In this document: in pieces, positions 26,030 through 36,072 of the stretch
How the letters are laid out: each line of letters opens with the position of its first letter
Numbering within the stretch: position 1 is the stretch's first letter
Source: Massilia sp. W12
Lineage (GTDB): Bacteria; Pseudomonadota; Gammaproteobacteria; Burkholderiales; Burkholderiaceae_D
Reading direction: 5' to 3'
Assembly (NCBI RefSeq): GCF_037300705.1
Contig: NZ_CP147776.1
Location: 5,152,857 to 5,216,856, forward strand
DNA length: 64,000 bases
Translations under genes and position numbers: made by a program
The notes under the pieces: generated by a model
The model's input: only the letters and a program-made list of their open reading frames with translations
Database searches by the model: none
What the model was told of the DNA's origin: nothing

Positions 26030-27130
26030 TCAGCTTTTTTCCTCAGTCAAGGTGGCCATGGCCATATCGCGCGGAAATAATTCCAGCTGGACGCCGCCGC
26101 CCGGCGCATGCAAGCGCACGCCCAGGCCCAGCAAACGCATCGGCAAGCGTTTCCGGGCATAGCCCAGGGCCAAGAGATGGCGATATTGCGCCAGATCCGG
26201 GGCTTGGCCACCGCACTCGACCGTGGTGATGCGGAAATCATTAAAGCGCAGTTTGATATACAGCTTCTCAATCAGATGGCTGGCGTCAGCGCGCGCGATG
26301 CGGCGCAACAGTTGCGCAAACAGGGCCGGCAATTCCTGTTCGGCCTGGGCCAGATTGCGCAGATCAGGGGTAAAGGTTTCCTCCACGCTGACTGATTTTC
26401 TTCCATCGTCAATCGAGACCGCGCGCGTATCCTGGCCCCGGCTCAATTCATACAGGCGTTCGCCCATACTGCCGAATTGCATGCGCAATTGCATCAGGCT
26501 GGCGCGCTGCAAATCGGCGCAGGTCAAAAAACCCTGTTGCCGCAACTTGGCCGCCGTCACTTTGCCCACCCCAAACAGTTTTTCCACCGGCAGCACGGCG
26601 ACAAATTCCGCCACATCTTGCGGTTTGATCACGAACAGGCCGTCCGGTTTATTCCAGTCGCTGGCGATTTTGGCCAGAAATTTATTCGGCGCCACGCCGG
26701 CGGATACGGTGATGCCGACTTGTTGCCGCACCCGTGCGCGGATTTCCTGTGCGATCAAGGTGGCGCTGCCGTGGTGCGCGCTGCATTGGCTGACGTCCAG
26801 ATATGCCTCGTCAAGCGAAAGCGGTTCGACCAGTGCGGTGTAATCCTGATAAATCGCCATGATCTGGCGTGAGGCCTGGCGGTATTTTTCCATATCGCCA
26901 CGCAATAAGACCAGATTCGGGCAGAGTTGCAAGGCTTGTGAGGTGGGTTGCGCGGAATGCACGCCAAAGCGGCGCGCCACATAATTGCAGGTGGCGATCA
27001 CGCCGCGTTGTTCCGCGCTGCCGCCTATCGCCAGCGGCACATCGCGCAAAGCCGGGTTGTCGCGCATTTCAACTGCTGCGAAAAAACAATCGCAATCGCA
27101 ATGGATGATTTTGCGCTGAGGGAGATTCAC
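26030..27130 (-). CDS. dinB: DNA polymerase IV
   Basis: The 366-residue Y-family polymerase carries catalytic acids in His-Cys-Asp-Cys-Asp-Cys-Phe-Phe and Ser-Leu-Asp-Glu-Ala-Tyr. A little-finger domain follows from about 240. It copies past damaged bases in the SOS response. A LexA box lies 12 bp upstream of the start codon. Confidence 0.96.
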   Translation of the reverse strand: MNLPQRKIIHCDCDCFFAAVEMRDNPALRDVPLAIGGSAEQRGVIATCNYVARRFGVHSAQPTSQALQLCPNLVLLRGDMEKYRQASRQIMAIYQDYTALVEPLSLDEAYLDVSQCSAHHGSATLIAQEIRARVRQQVGITVSAGVAPNKFLAKIASDWNKPDGLFVIKPQDVAEFVAVLPVEKLFGVGKVTAAKLRQQGFLTCADLQRASLMQLRMQFGSMGERLYELSRGQDTRAVSIDDGRKSVSVEETFTPDLRNLAQAEQELPALFAQLLRRIARADASHLIEKLYIKLRFNDFRITTVECGGQAPDLAQYRHLLALGYARKRLPMRLLGLGVRLHAPGGGVQLELFPRDMAMATLTEEKS

Positions 27131-27142
27131 GGCGGCCTGATA

Positions 27143-27158
27143 CTGTTTAAAAACACAG
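27143..27158 (-). promoter_or_regulatory. LexA (SOS) box of dinB
   Basis: CTGT, eight bases, ACAG (CTGTTTAAAAACACAG) matches the gammaproteobacterial/betaproteobacterial LexA consensus exactly at the fixed positions. It lies directly before dinB. Confidence 0.85.
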
Positions 27159-27220
27159 TTTATTGTATAGCCTTTGCCGCCGTTTGTGCAGTACGCAGAG
27201 GATTGCGCCGCTGCTGCGCC

Positions 27221-27856
27221 TCACATTTTGCTGTGCTCGGGATAGATCTGGTACAGGCTGCAGAATTTTTGCGTGTCGCGTTCACGTTTTTGCGCATACA
27301 AACGCCACTGACCATCCGCCCCGCGCACGCCGAAAATGGAAACAGTGCGGTTATCGCCGTACATGCCGCGTTCATTTTCATCTTCTTCATGGCCATAAAC
27401 GATTTGTGCGCCGGGGTGTTCCTCCTTCAGGAAGGCGCGCAGATCGGCGGCTTTAAAACCGCTGGGGTTGACATGCGCCACCTTGACCGATTGCCCCTTA
27501 TTCCAGACGATGAAGCAACATCCCGTCAGTTCGCCGGTGATCATTACCGATGAGCCATTGCCGCCCAAGGTATAGGGCTTGATCTCATTTGCGTTCGGAT
27601 CCATCCGCACCACATGCACCAGCGTTTGATGCGCACCGTCTTTGATGGCGCCGGATGGCCCCATTTTGAAAAATTGACCATTCGCCCCGGATTTCAACAC
27701 GATAGGCGCTTCATCCGCACTGTAGGCTCCCAGCGCAACTTCATATTCAGCAGACGGTTTATTGCCGACGCCGGCCAGACGCAGGGTGTAAGTTTTCAGG
27801 AAGTTAACCGGATTCGCGACCAGGGCGGTGTAGGCGGTGCTTGATGACAGGGGCAT
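27221..27856 (-). CDS. tandem paralogue A with CNF1/BLF1-like deamidase motif
   Basis: The 211-residue protein is read from ATG 27854-27856, set by GAGGT upstream. No signal peptide. It contains Gly-Glu-Leu-Thr-Gly-Cys113, then His128 in Val-Ala-His-Val-Asn-Pro. Leu-x-Gly-Cys followed about 15 residues later by His is the active-site pattern of the glutamine deamidases CNF1 and BLF1 (BLF1 is also 211 residues). Overall similarity cannot be judged by eye. It is related to the next gene upstream (shared starts Asn-Pro-Val...Leu-Arg-Leu-Ala-Gly, and Gly-Gln-Trp-Arg near the end). Toxin, effector or housekeeping function is open. Confidence 0.7.
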   Translation of the reverse strand: MPLSSSTAYTALVANPVNFLKTYTLRLAGVGNKPSAEYEVALGAYSADEAPIVLKSGANGQFFKMGPSGAIKDGAHQTLVHVVRMDPNANEIKPYTLGGNGSSVMITGELTGCCFIVWNKGQSVKVAHVNPSGFKAADLRAFLKEEHPGAQIVYGHEEDENERGMYGDNRTVSIFGVRGADGQWRLYAQKRERDTQKFCSLYQIYPEHSKM

Positions 27857-27927
27857 GATAGACCTCAATATATAGTGAATGTATGCACACTGTGACGCAG
27901 AACTGTGGAGGAAATTTGGAGCGCGGC

Positions 27928-28596
27928 TTACACCTCAGAAAATGCGGGCCACAATTGCACCACGCGATGGATGACGTTATTGCCATTGCCATATTCTTGC
28001 GAATAGACGCGCCACTGGCCCTGCGCATTGCGCACCCCGACCACCGCGCAGTAATCCCGGTCCCGGTCGTAGCATTGATTGCCCTTGCCATTGCCATACA
28101 CCTGGGCATCTTCGTATCGGCTTTTCAGGATTTCGGTCAGCTTGCTTGAAGCGTCATCATTGATCGACACGGAATGCGGTTGCACATGGGCGATCAATAC
28201 TTTATCGCCGCTGCCCTGTTTAATCACGATCGCGCAGCCATTGAGTTGGGAGGTCAGCATCAGGGTTTTGCCATTTTCCCCCAATTCTGTGAAGGTCAGC
28301 GTATCGCTCAAGGCCTGCATCGGCAGATTGTGCGCCGTGAATTCCTTTTTAATGACGTCTTTGACAGCGCTGCCGCCTTTGACATCAACCCGCAAGACAT
28401 CGGTGTCTTTCATCGCCTTGTAGCCGAATACGGTACCGGGCCGTTGGCCATGTTTTTTATTGTCATACAGTTCAAAATTGAGCTGGCAGTTTGACGCGCC
28501 GCCGGCCAAACGCAGCGGCCAGGTGCGCAAAAAACGCACAGGATTGCTCAATAACAAATTGTAGGCGCCGTTGATGGCATTTTCATTCATGGGCAT
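27928..28596 (-). CDS. tandem paralogue B with CNF1/BLF1-like deamidase motif
   Basis: The 222-residue protein is read from ATG 28594-28596 (GGAG 6 bp before). It contains Ser-Gln-Leu-Asn-Gly-Cys121 and His137 in Ile-Ala-His-Val-Gln-Pro, the same motif layout as its neighbour. It also has the paired segment Val-Val-Gly-Val-Arg-Asn-Ala-Gln-Gly-Gln-Trp-Arg. The two proteins are diverged, an old tandem duplication. With 71 bp between them they may share a transcript. Family not recognised. Confidence 0.7.
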   Translation of the reverse strand: MPMNENAINGAYNLLLSNPVRFLRTWPLRLAGGASNCQLNFELYDNKKHGQRPGTVFGYKAMKDTDVLRVDVKGGSAVKDVIKKEFTAHNLPMQALSDTLTFTELGENGKTLMLTSQLNGCAIVIKQGSGDKVLIAHVQPHSVSINDDASSKLTEILKSRYEDAQVYGNGKGNQCYDRDRDYCAVVGVRNAQGQWRVYSQEYGNGNNVIHRVVQLWPAFSEV

Positions 28597-28697
28597 GCTG
28601 TTCTCCAGTTGGGTCAGATGGGAGCAGCATGCCCGGCAAGCATGGAGCAATCATGGAAAGCCGCATACAATGATTTTTTTATTGCGAGAACCCCGCC

Positions 28698-29252
28698 ATG
28701 CAACGCTGTTCCTGGGCCAATCCGGCCAACCCTCTTTACCTCCAATATCACGATGAAGAATGGGGCCGCCCCTGCCATGATGAAACACGGCTGTTTGAAA
28801 TGCTGATTCTGGAAGGCGCGCAAGCCGGCCTGAGCTGGGAAACCGTGCTCAATAAGCGCGCCCATTATCGGGTGGCGTATGACGGCTGGGATGTGGAAAA
28901 AATCGCCGCCTATGACGACGCCAAAGTGGCGGCCCTGCTGGCGGATCCCGGCATCATCCGCAACCGCTTGAAAGTGGCGGCCAGTATTCAAAATGCGCGC
29001 GCCTATTTGCGCTTGCGGCAAGAATGCGGCGGTTTGGATGCATATATATGGGGCGCGGTGCAAGGCAAGCCCATCATCAATGACGGCGCGCGCTTTTTCA
29101 CCAATACCCCGTTATCGGATGCGATTTCCAAAGATTTGCAAAAACGCGGCTTCAAATTTGTCGGAACCACGATCATCTACGCCTATCTGCAGGCAATCGG
29201 GGTGGTCAATGACCATCAGCAAGGCTGTTTTTTGTGCGGGCAAGCATTCTGA
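28698..29252 (+). CDS. tag: DNA-3-methyladenine glycosylase I
   Basis: The 184-residue protein starts Gln-Arg-Cys4-Ser-Trp with His18 in Tyr-His-Asp-Glu-Glu-Trp-Gly, and ends with His-Gln-Gln-Gly-Cys-Phe-Leu-Cys. These are the zinc ligands of Tag. The Leu-Glu-Gly-Ala-Gln-Ala-Gly-Leu-Ser-Trp block is the base-recognition region. It removes 3-methyladenine from alkylated DNA. Confidence 0.96.
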   Translation: MQRCSWANPANPLYLQYHDEEWGRPCHDETRLFEMLILEGAQAGLSWETVLNKRAHYRVAYDGWDVEKIAAYDDAKVAALLADPGIIRNRLKVAASIQNARAYLRLRQECGGLDAYIWGAVQGKPIINDGARFFTNTPLSDAISKDLQKRGFKFVGTTIIYAYLQAIGVVNDHQQGCFLCGQAF

Positions 29253-29390
29253 TTCGCGGCGCCTTATTCCGTGTTCCAGGCAATTTATCTGATTTTGCAG
29301 CAACTTCGCTTAAATTCTGTTAATTATTACCGATGCAAAACCCGGCGCGCGCAGCGCGGGCGATGCAAAACCAGAGTATGATGCAGCCCC

Positions 29391-30008
29391 ATGAGTGCAC
29401 ATAAGCAAGATATCGAAGGCCTGCGGGCGGAAATCGCAGCGGCGGCGGCGCGCATGATCGCCGAGGATGGCGCTGATTACAGCAGCGCCAAACGCAAGGC
29501 TGCGCGCCAGATTCTGGGCGTGGCGCATAGCGACGCCCTGCCCGATAACGCTCAGGTCGAAGAGGAAGTCCGGCTTTACAATGAATTATTCCTCTCGGAA
29601 ACTCAGCCCAGGCGCCTGCTGCATCTGCGCCGCCTGGCGCGTCAGCTGATGCAGGAGTTGCAGGAATTCAATCCCTGGTTAAGCGGTGCGGTCTGGAATG
29701 GCACAGCGGGCGAGCATTCCGACATCCATTTGCAATTGTTTTATGACAATGCCAAAGATGTGGAAATCTTCCTGCTGAATAAAAATGTGCCGTTTGAAGT
29801 CAGCGAAGGCGCACACTTCAAAGCGCACAAAATGGAAGCGGTGGAAAACATTCATTTCATGTGGCAGGGCGAAGTGGTGACGCTGGCTTTGTATATGGAA
29901 GATGATTTGCGCGGCGCGCTCAAGCCGCGCGACGGTAAAGCGCAACGCGGCAATCTGGCTGCGCTGGATGCCTTGCTGGCGCAGGATGGCGCGCAGGGGG
30001 CGGCATGA
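29391..30008 (+). CDS. conserved nucleotidyltransferase-fold-like protein
   Basis: The 205-residue protein has a helical first half. Near residue 102 it has Asn-Gly-Thr-Ala-Gly-Glu-His-Ser-Asp-Ile-His-Leu, which resembles the Gly-Ser/Thr...Ser-Asp-Ile/Leu motif of minimal nucleotidyltransferases, though the second Asp is replaced by His-Leu. It overlaps the TlpA-like gene by ATGA. Function unknown. Confidence 0.7.
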   Translation: MSAHKQDIEGLRAEIAAAAARMIAEDGADYSSAKRKAARQILGVAHSDALPDNAQVEEEVRLYNELFLSETQPRRLLHLRRLARQLMQELQEFNPWLSGAVWNGTAGEHSDIHLQLFYDNAKDVEIFLLNKNVPFEVSEGAHFKAHKMEAVENIHFMWQGEVVTLALYMEDDLRGALKPRDGKAQRGNLAALDALLAQDGAQGAA

Positions 30009-30604
30009 AGTCCTCCAGCTGGTGGTTGCTTGCGGTTGGTCTGGCCTCTGCCGGGGCCGGATTGTATGTGGCGCAGCGCGAAATGGATAAGCTGGGGCAA
30101 AGCGCCGCCGCCATCAAGCCGGCCAGCGCTGATACCCTGCAAGCGCAGGCGGTGCAAAAAATGTTCGCCATGCAATTGCCGGATCAGGATGGCAAAGCGC
30201 AGGCGCTGGCGCAATGGCGCGGCAAACCGCTGCTGGTGAATTTCTGGGCGCCGTGGTGCGCCCCTTGCGTGCGCGAAATGCCGGCCCTGGTCAAGCTGCG
30301 TCAGGATTTCGCCGGCAAACAGCTGCAAGTGATCGGCATCGGCATGGATAATGCGGCGGCCATCAAGGAATTCGCAGCGCAGCGCAAAATCGATTTGCCG
30401 CTGCTGGTGGCCGGCGTCGAGGCGGCGGAATTGTCGCGCGAACTGGGCAATGAACGCGGCGGCCTGCCCTATACCGTGCTGATCGGTGCGGACGGGCGGA
30501 TTTTGAAAAGCCATGTGGGCGAATTGAAGTTCGATTCCTTATACCAGGAATTGCAAGTATTTTTTGGTGGACTGGGCGCGGCCCCAAGCGCGCCGGGTTC
30601 TTAG
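30005..30604 (+). CDS. TlpA/ResA-like membrane-anchored thioredoxin
   Basis: The 199-residue protein has an N-terminal anchor (residues 5-24) and a redoxin domain with Trp-Cys-Ala-Pro-Cys near 85 and a cis-Pro in Gly-Leu-Pro-Tyr-Thr. It should reduce disulfides in the periplasm, for example in cytochrome c maturation. The start overlaps the upstream stop (ATGA). Confidence 0.93.
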   Translation: MKSSSWWLLAVGLASAGAGLYVAQREMDKLGQSAAAIKPASADTLQAQAVQKMFAMQLPDQDGKAQALAQWRGKPLLVNFWAPWCAPCVREMPALVKLRQDFAGKQLQVIGIGMDNAAAIKEFAAQRKIDLPLLVAGVEAAELSRELGNERGGLPYTVLIGADGRILKSHVGELKFDSLYQELQVFFGGLGAAPSAPGS

Positions 30605-30695
30605 CAAATAGTAAAAATTGCTGCAATTTGTTCTTGCCAATCTGAAGTGTTTGGCGGCAAAATGCGGGCAACATCGGGAAACAGCAGCCAATTTC

Positions 30696-31133
30696 ATGAA
30701 CAAACATGTGTTATTGCTGAATGGGCCAAATCTCAATCTGCTTGGTGTGCGCGAGCCTCAGGTGTATGGCGCACACACGCTGGCGGATGTGGAATTGGCT
30801 GCGCAGCGGCAGGCTGAAGCCGCCGGCTGGCGTTTTTCCGCATTGCAAAGCAATCATGAAGGTGTGCTGATCGACCGCATTCATGCGGCGCGAACGGAAG
30901 GAATCAACGCCATTGTCATCAATCCGGGCGGCCTGACGCATACCAGCGTCGCGTTGCGCGATGCGTTGGCAGGGGTCGCCATTCCATTTATTGAGGTGCA
31001 TATTTCGAATATCCATCAACGCGAAAGCTTCCGCCACCATTCGTTTATTTCAGCGCTGGCGGCAGGCGTGCTGTGCGGTTTCGGGATTGATGGCTATCGA
31101 TTGGCGCTTGATTACGTAATACAGAAATACTGA
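30696..31133 (+). CDS. aroQ: type II 3-dehydroquinate dehydratase
   Basis: The 145-residue protein has the family start [11 protein letters not shown], catalytic Tyr in Val-Tyr-Gly, Ile-Asn-Pro-Gly, and Glu-Val-His-Ile-Ser-Asn. It performs the third step of the shikimate pathway. It lies upstream of accBC, a common order in this group. Confidence 0.97.
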   Translation: MNKHVLLLNGPNLNLLGVREPQVYGAHTLADVELAAQRQAEAAGWRFSALQSNHEGVLIDRIHAARTEGINAIVINPGGLTHTSVALRDALAGVAIPFIEVHISNIHQRESFRHHSFISALAAGVLCGFGIDGYRLALDYVIQKY

Positions 31134-31248
31134 AGCAGCCGGTGCGATGGCGCCGGTTTTCGAGAAAAAGGGCGGTTGCCGGTGTATCCCATCTGCGCCG
31201 CTGAGTTTGATTTGCTTTGACCAGCAAGAATTCTGACAGGGGTTTCAT

Positions 31249-31719
31249 ATGGATTTAAGAAAGCTCAAGACACTGATCGACCTGGTGGCCGAGTCCGATA
31301 TCGCGGAGCTCGAAGTCACCGAAGGCGAAAGCAAGGTGCGTATCGTCAAGTCGTCCTCCTTGCCGCAAAACCAGGTCGTGATGTTGCCGCAGCAAAGCAC
31401 CCCGGTAATCCAGGCTGCTGCGCCAATCGCCGGGCCGGCCCCTGGCCCGACCGGCAGCGGTCAGACCGCCAATCAACTGGAACCCGGCCATGTGGTGAAA
31501 TCGCCCATGGTTGGCACTTTCTACCGTGCGTCCGCTCCGGGCGCCGCGCCCTTCATTGATATCGGCTCCCAAGTCAAAGAAGGCGATACCCTGTGCATCA
31601 TCGAAGCGATGAAACTGCTCAATGAAATTGATGCCGACATCAGCGGCACAGTCACCCAAATCCTGGTGGAAAACGGGCAGCCGGTCGAGTTCGGCCAGCC
31701 GCTGTTTGTGATCAGCTGA
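31249..31719 (+). CDS. accB: biotin carboxyl carrier protein of acetyl-CoA carboxylase
   Basis: The 156-residue protein has an N-terminal helix, a Pro/Ala linker and a biotinyl domain with the attachment lysine in Glu-Ala-Met-Lys-Leu. It carries CO2 between AccC and the transferase in fatty acid synthesis. AGGGG precedes the ATG. Confidence 0.98.
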   Translation: MDLRKLKTLIDLVAESDIAELEVTEGESKVRIVKSSSLPQNQVVMLPQQSTPVIQAAAPIAGPAPGPTGSGQTANQLEPGHVVKSPMVGTFYRASAPGAAPFIDIGSQVKEGDTLCIIEAMKLLNEIDADISGTVTQILVENGQPVEFGQPLFVIS

Positions 31720-31786
31720 AACAGCTGTGTTCCAAGACCTTGCGGCAGTACGTCTGCCGCAGCGTCTGCTTGCCGGAAAATCTATC

Positions 31787-33151
31787 ATGTTTGAAAAAAT
31801 CCTCATCGCCAATCGTGGTGAAATCGCCTTGCGCATTCAGCGCGCGTGCCGCGAACTTGGCATCAAAACCGTCGTTGTGCATTCCGAGGCTGACCGTGAA
31901 GCCAAGTATGTCAAGCTGGCCGATGAATCGGTCTGCATCGGCCCGGCTCCCTCGGCGCAAAGCTATCTGAATATGCCGGCCATCATCAGCGCTGCCGAAG
32001 TGACAGACGCTGAAGCGATCCATCCGGGGTATGGCTTTTTGTCGGAAAACGCTGATTTCGCCGAGCGCGTTGAGCAATCCGGCTTTGTTTTCATCGGCCC
32101 GCGTCCGGATTCAATCCGCATGATGGGCGACAAAGTGACCGCCAAACAAAGCATGATCAAGGCCGGCGTGCCTTGCGTGCCAGGTTCGGATGGCGCGCTG
32201 CCGGACGACCCGAAAGCGATCATTCAGATTGCGCGCAAGGTCGGCTATCCGGTCTTGATCAAAGCCGCCGGCGGCGGCGGCGGGCGCGGCATGCGCGTGG
32301 TGCACACCGAAGCCGCCCTGATCAACGCCGTCACCATGACCAAGGCGGAAGCCGGGGCCGCATTCGGCAACCCGGAAGTGTATATGGAGAAATATCTGGA
32401 AAATCCGCGCCATGTGGAAATCCAGATTCTGGCCGACGAACATAAAAACGCGATCTGGCTGGGCGAACGCGACTGCTCGATGCAGCGCCGTCATCAGAAA
32501 GTGATTGAAGAAGCGCCCGCGCCGGGCATTGCGCGCAAGCTGATCGAGCGCATCGGCGAACGTTGCGCCGAAGCCTGCCGCCGCATCGGCTATCGCGGCG
32601 CCGGCACTTTTGAATTCCTGTATGAAAACGGCGAATTCTTCTTCATCGAAATGAACACCCGCGTGCAGGTCGAACATCCGGTGACAGAAATGATCACCGG
32701 GGTCGATATCGTGCAAGAGCAGATCCGCATCGCCGCCGGCGAAAAGCTGCGTTACCGCCAGCGCGACATCCAATTCAACGGCCACGCGCTGGAATGCCGC
32801 ATCAATGCCGAAGACCCGTTCAAATTCACGCCCTCGCCGGGCCGCATCACTTCCTGGCATGCGCCGGGCGGGCCGGGGGTGCGGGTGGATTCGCACGCTT
32901 ACACCGGCTACTATGTGCCGCCGAATTATGATTCGATGGTGGGCAAGCTGATCACCTATGCGCCGACGCGCGAACAGGCGATCAAGCGCATGCAAATCGC
33001 GCTCTCGGAAATGGTGGTGGAGGGGATTTTGACCAATATCCCGCTGCACCGTGAGCTGATGCTGGATGCGCGCTTCATCGAAGGCGGCACCAATATTCAC
33101 TACCTGGAGCAAAAGCTGGCCAATCAGCCCAGCTTCTCCAAGGATAAATAA
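31787..33151 (+). CDS. accC: biotin carboxylase of acetyl-CoA carboxylase
   Basis: The 454-residue ATP-grasp enzyme starts [10 protein letters not shown]. It has a glycine-rich loop (Ala-Gly-Gly-Gly-Gly-Gly-Arg-Gly-Met) and [10 protein letters not shown]. It carboxylates the biotin on AccB. Co-transcribed with accB (67 bp apart) and prmA (3 bp). Confidence 0.98.
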   Translation: MFEKILIANRGEIALRIQRACRELGIKTVVVHSEADREAKYVKLADESVCIGPAPSAQSYLNMPAIISAAEVTDAEAIHPGYGFLSENADFAERVEQSGFVFIGPRPDSIRMMGDKVTAKQSMIKAGVPCVPGSDGALPDDPKAIIQIARKVGYPVLIKAAGGGGGRGMRVVHTEAALINAVTMTKAEAGAAFGNPEVYMEKYLENPRHVEIQILADEHKNAIWLGERDCSMQRRHQKVIEEAPAPGIARKLIERIGERCAEACRRIGYRGAGTFEFLYENGEFFFIEMNTRVQVEHPVTEMITGVDIVQEQIRIAAGEKLRYRQRDIQFNGHALECRINAEDPFKFTPSPGRITSWHAPGGPGVRVDSHAYTGYYVPPNYDSMVGKLITYAPTREQAIKRMQIALSEMVVEGILTNIPLHRELMLDARFIEGGTNIHYLEQKLANQPSFSKDK

Positions 33152-33154
33152 GCA

Positions 33155-34072
33155 ATGAGCTGGACAGAAATTGTGATTGAAGTCGCGTTGGATCAGGCGG
33201 AAAGCCTGTCCGATGCGCTGATGGAAGCCGGCGCGCTCTCGGTTTCGGTGGAAGATGCAGATCTCGACACCGACGCCGAGCGCCCGCTGTATGGCGAGCC
33301 GGGCATGGAAATCCCGGTCGCAGCCTGGGAACACAGCCGGGTGGTGGCCTTGATCGAAGAGGGCGCCGAGCCGGCTGCGATTTTGCAAGAGGCGGCGCAA
33401 GCGCTGGGTCTTGATCCCTTGCCGGCCTGGCATACGCGCGTGGTGGAAGAACAGGATTGGGTGCGCATGACGCAAGCCCAATTCGATCCCATCCACATCG
33501 GCAAAAATATCTGGGTGGTGCCGAGCTGGCACAGCGCGCCCGATCCGCAGGCCCTGGTGCTGGAGCTTGACCCCGGTCTGGCTTTTGGCACCGGCAGCCA
33601 TCCGACCACCCGTTTATGCATGGAATGGCTGGAAAGCCATGCGCCGCGCGGCAAGCGGGTGCTGGATTATGGTTGCGGTTCCGGGATTTTGGCGATGGTG
33701 GCGCACAAGCTTGGCGCAGCGCAAGTGATCGGCGTGGATATCGACCCGCAAGCGATTATCGCCGCCGGTGAAAACGCGGCACGCAACCACTGCCAGATTG
33801 CGTACTATCTGCCGGATGATTTCGCACAAGCTGAATGCGGCCAACTTGGCCAGCGCTATGATGTGGTGGTGGCGAATATTCTGTCATCGCCGCTGAAATT
33901 GATGGCGCCGATGTTGGCGGGCCGGGTCGCGCCCGGCGGCCAGCTCACCCTCTCCGGGGTGCTGGCGCGTCAGGCCGAAGAAGTGGCGCAAGCCTATGCT
34001 CCTTATCTCAAGCTTGAAGTATGGGCTGAGTTGGATGGCTGGGTCGCCTTGAGCGGACGTTTGCCGGGGTAA
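33155..34072 (+). CDS. prmA: ribosomal protein L11 methyltransferase
   Basis: The 305-residue protein has an N-terminal L11-recognition domain and a SAM-binding domain with Asp-Tyr-Gly-Cys-Gly-Ser-Gly near 170 and Val-Ala-Asn-Ile-Leu near 235. It trimethylates ribosomal protein L11. Same operon as accBC. Confidence 0.97.
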   Translation: MSWTEIVIEVALDQAESLSDALMEAGALSVSVEDADLDTDAERPLYGEPGMEIPVAAWEHSRVVALIEEGAEPAAILQEAAQALGLDPLPAWHTRVVEEQDWVRMTQAQFDPIHIGKNIWVVPSWHSAPDPQALVLELDPGLAFGTGSHPTTRLCMEWLESHAPRGKRVLDYGCGSGILAMVAHKLGAAQVIGVDIDPQAIIAAGENAARNHCQIAYYLPDDFAQAECGQLGQRYDVVVANILSSPLKLMAPMLAGRVAPGGQLTLSGVLARQAEEVAQAYAPYLKLEVWAELDGWVALSGRLPG

Positions 34073-34074
34073 GT

Positions 34075-35601
34075 ATGGCGTTAGCCACCAGATGCCCGCT
34101 GTGCGGGGCCATGTTCAAAGTCGCGCAGGATCAGTTGAAACTGCGCGCCGGTCTGGTGCGCTGCGGTGCCTGCCATCAAGTCTTTAACGGCATCGAAAAT
34201 CTGGTGCGCCCGCAAGGCGCGGACAACACAGCGGCGCCGCCGCATTCTGCCGCCGCACCGGCGCCGGCGCCAGTTCCGGCGCCGCCCGCCAACCGCGCCG
34301 CGCCAGCGCTGGCCGCACCTGTCGCCAGCGACACGCCGGCCCAGGCGCCGGCGCAAATCAGCCAGGCGGTTTTACGCCAGCCGGACCCGCCGCATGCGGC
34401 GCCGCCGGCCCCGCCGCCCCCACCACCCCCGCTTCCTGCGCCTGCGCCCATTCCTGAACCGGCGCCCATTCCAGCGCCAATTCCAGCGCCCGCACCGCTT
34501 CCTGTGCCGACGCCAGCCCCGGCGCCTGTCAGCATGCCGGAACCTGCGCCCTCCCATGCGCCCGTGCCTGCGCCCGTGCAAGCGCCTGCGCCGCTTCCGG
34601 CGCCCGCCGCCGCGCCATCGCCAGCGGCGCCGATTGCTGCGCCGCCAACGCCATCCGCCGTCGCCGCAGCGCGGGTGGACGATTGGCCGGATCTGACGCC
34701 GCCGCAAACCATCACCCTGCATGCATTGCCGGATGAAGAGGGGGAGGAAGATTTCTTTGACAGCGCGCCGCCGCCAGCGGCGGATTGGCGCGGCCATCCG
34801 GAAATCCGCATCGAACCGCATCTGGATTTAAGCGATATGCTGCCCGCCAGCCCCGCTCCGGCGCTGTCTGAGGCCAGCGCAATCGAGCCGGAGCCTGAAG
34901 CGCGCGCCGCATCGGCGCAGGCAGAAGAGCAAACGCCGCCGCATTTTGCCGGGCATGCAGAACATGTCGCCACGCCGCCGGAAACGCCGGCCCCGGCAGT
35001 GTTTGCGGCAGCAGCGCATGATGCGCCGGCAGCGTCAGAGCAAGCGCCTGAGCAGGCCGACAGCAATGCAGAAGATGTGCCCGAATTCGTCAAGCGCGAA
35101 CGGCGCGAGCAGCGCATGCAGCGTGTGTTGCACCCGCTGCTGGGTTTTGGCGTCGGTTTGCTCATCATCGGGGCCGCAGCGCAAGGCATTTACGCCGGAC
35201 GCGCGCAATTGGCGGCACACCTGCCATTCACCCGCCCCTGGTTGGAGCAAGCCTGCCAGCATCTGGCTTGCAGCGTCGGGCTGCCGCACAATATCAAAGC
35301 GATCACGCTGGAAGCGGATGAGTTGCAAACCGTGCCGCCGCTGAAAAACAATTATGTCTTTTCCACCTTGCTGCGCAATCAAAGCGATACCGCGCAAACC
35401 TGGCCGCATCTGGAATTGACCATCAACGATGAAAAAGACCGGCCCCAGATCCGGCGCGTGTTCACTCCCGAAGAATATCTGGGCAAGGAAGTCGAGATTG
35501 CGCGCGGTTTTGCGCCGCGCGGCGAACAGCAAGTCCGCCTGTATTTTGAAATGCACCAGATCAAAGCATCCGGTTATCGCGTGTATTTGTTCTACCCCTG
35601 A
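34075..35601 (+). CDS. zinc-ribbon and DUF3426 membrane protein
   Basis: The 508-residue protein opens with an MJ0042-type zinc ribbon (Cys8-Pro-Leu-Cys11 and Cys-Gly-Ala-Cys near 34). A long Pro/Ala-rich segment (about 50-215) and an acidic region follow. A single membrane helix lies near 354-375 and a DUF3426 domain near 380-508. This architecture beside prmA is typical of Burkholderiales; its function is not known. The GC-rich linker makes many shadow frames. Confidence 0.9.
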   Translation: MALATRCPLCGAMFKVAQDQLKLRAGLVRCGACHQVFNGIENLVRPQGADNTAAPPHSAAAPAPAPVPAPPANRAAPALAAPVASDTPAQAPAQISQAVLRQPDPPHAAPPAPPPPPPPLPAPAPIPEPAPIPAPIPAPAPLPVPTPAPAPVSMPEPAPSHAPVPAPVQAPAPLPAPAAAPSPAAPIAAPPTPSAVAAARVDDWPDLTPPQTITLHALPDEEGEEDFFDSAPPPAADWRGHPEIRIEPHLDLSDMLPASPAPALSEASAIEPEPEARAASAQAEEQTPPHFAGHAEHVATPPETPAPAVFAAAAHDAPAASEQAPEQADSNAEDVPEFVKRERREQRMQRVLHPLLGFGVGLLIIGAAAQGIYAGRAQLAAHLPFTRPWLEQACQHLACSVGLPHNIKAITLEADELQTVPPLKNNYVFSTLLRNQSDTAQTWPHLELTINDEKDRPQIRRVFTPEEYLGKEVEIARGFAPRGEQQVRLYFEMHQIKASGYRVYLFYP

Positions 35602-35766
35602 CGCCGCGCCCGTGCAACCGAATGCAGGCCAAAGCCGCAGGCGGGGTTGAGCGCCGCGACTTACCCGGCGTCCGGCGCCGCTTGTCGCACAAAGGCGTAT
35701 GCGCGGGCAACAAGCAAAATCAGCCGCCGCTCCATCGCCTTAAAACCCTCACGTCAAACAAACGCT

Positions 35767-36072
35767 TTATGGCGGCGGCAAACCAAGGCAATCCGCCAGC
35801 CAGGCCGGATCAGGCGGGGTGCGTACAATTTCCAGCAATTTGCGGCGCGCTGCGGCGCCATGGGTGATCTGAATCGCGCTTTTCGGCAAACGCAATTGTT
35901 CAGATAGAAAACGGATCAATTCCTGATTGGCGCGGCCATCAATCGGCGGGGCCTGCAGACGGATTTTGAGCGCATCCGGCAAGACTTCCATCACTTCCGA
36001 TTTTTTCGCATTCGGCGCCACCTGCACCGCCAGGCGCAGGTGTTTGCCATGCACAGAACACCAGCCGGCCAT
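35767..36072 (-). CDS. DUF167/YggU-family protein
   Basis: The 101-residue protein has Val-Ala-Pro-Asn-Ala-Lys-Lys-Ser-Glu-Val and Ala-Pro-Pro-Ile-Asp-Gly-Arg-Ala-Asn, the YggU hallmarks. Function unknown. It overlaps the YggT gene upstream by 1 bp, the usual pairing. Confidence 0.93.
   Translation of the reverse strand: MAGWCSVHGKHLRLAVQVAPNAKKSEVMEVLPDALKIRLQAPPIDGRANQELIRFLSEQLRLPKSAIQITHGAAARRKLLEIVRTPPDPAWLADCLGLPPP

Noticed and set aside
32111..33601. A 496-codon frame on the minus strand.
   Set aside because: It is a shadow of accC and prmA, whose families are certain; GC-rich coding strands give long antisense frames.
34176..35189. A Gly/Ala/Ser-rich 337-codon minus-strand frame.
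   Set aside because: It is the antisense of the Pro/Ala-rich linker of the DUF3426 protein and low in complexity.
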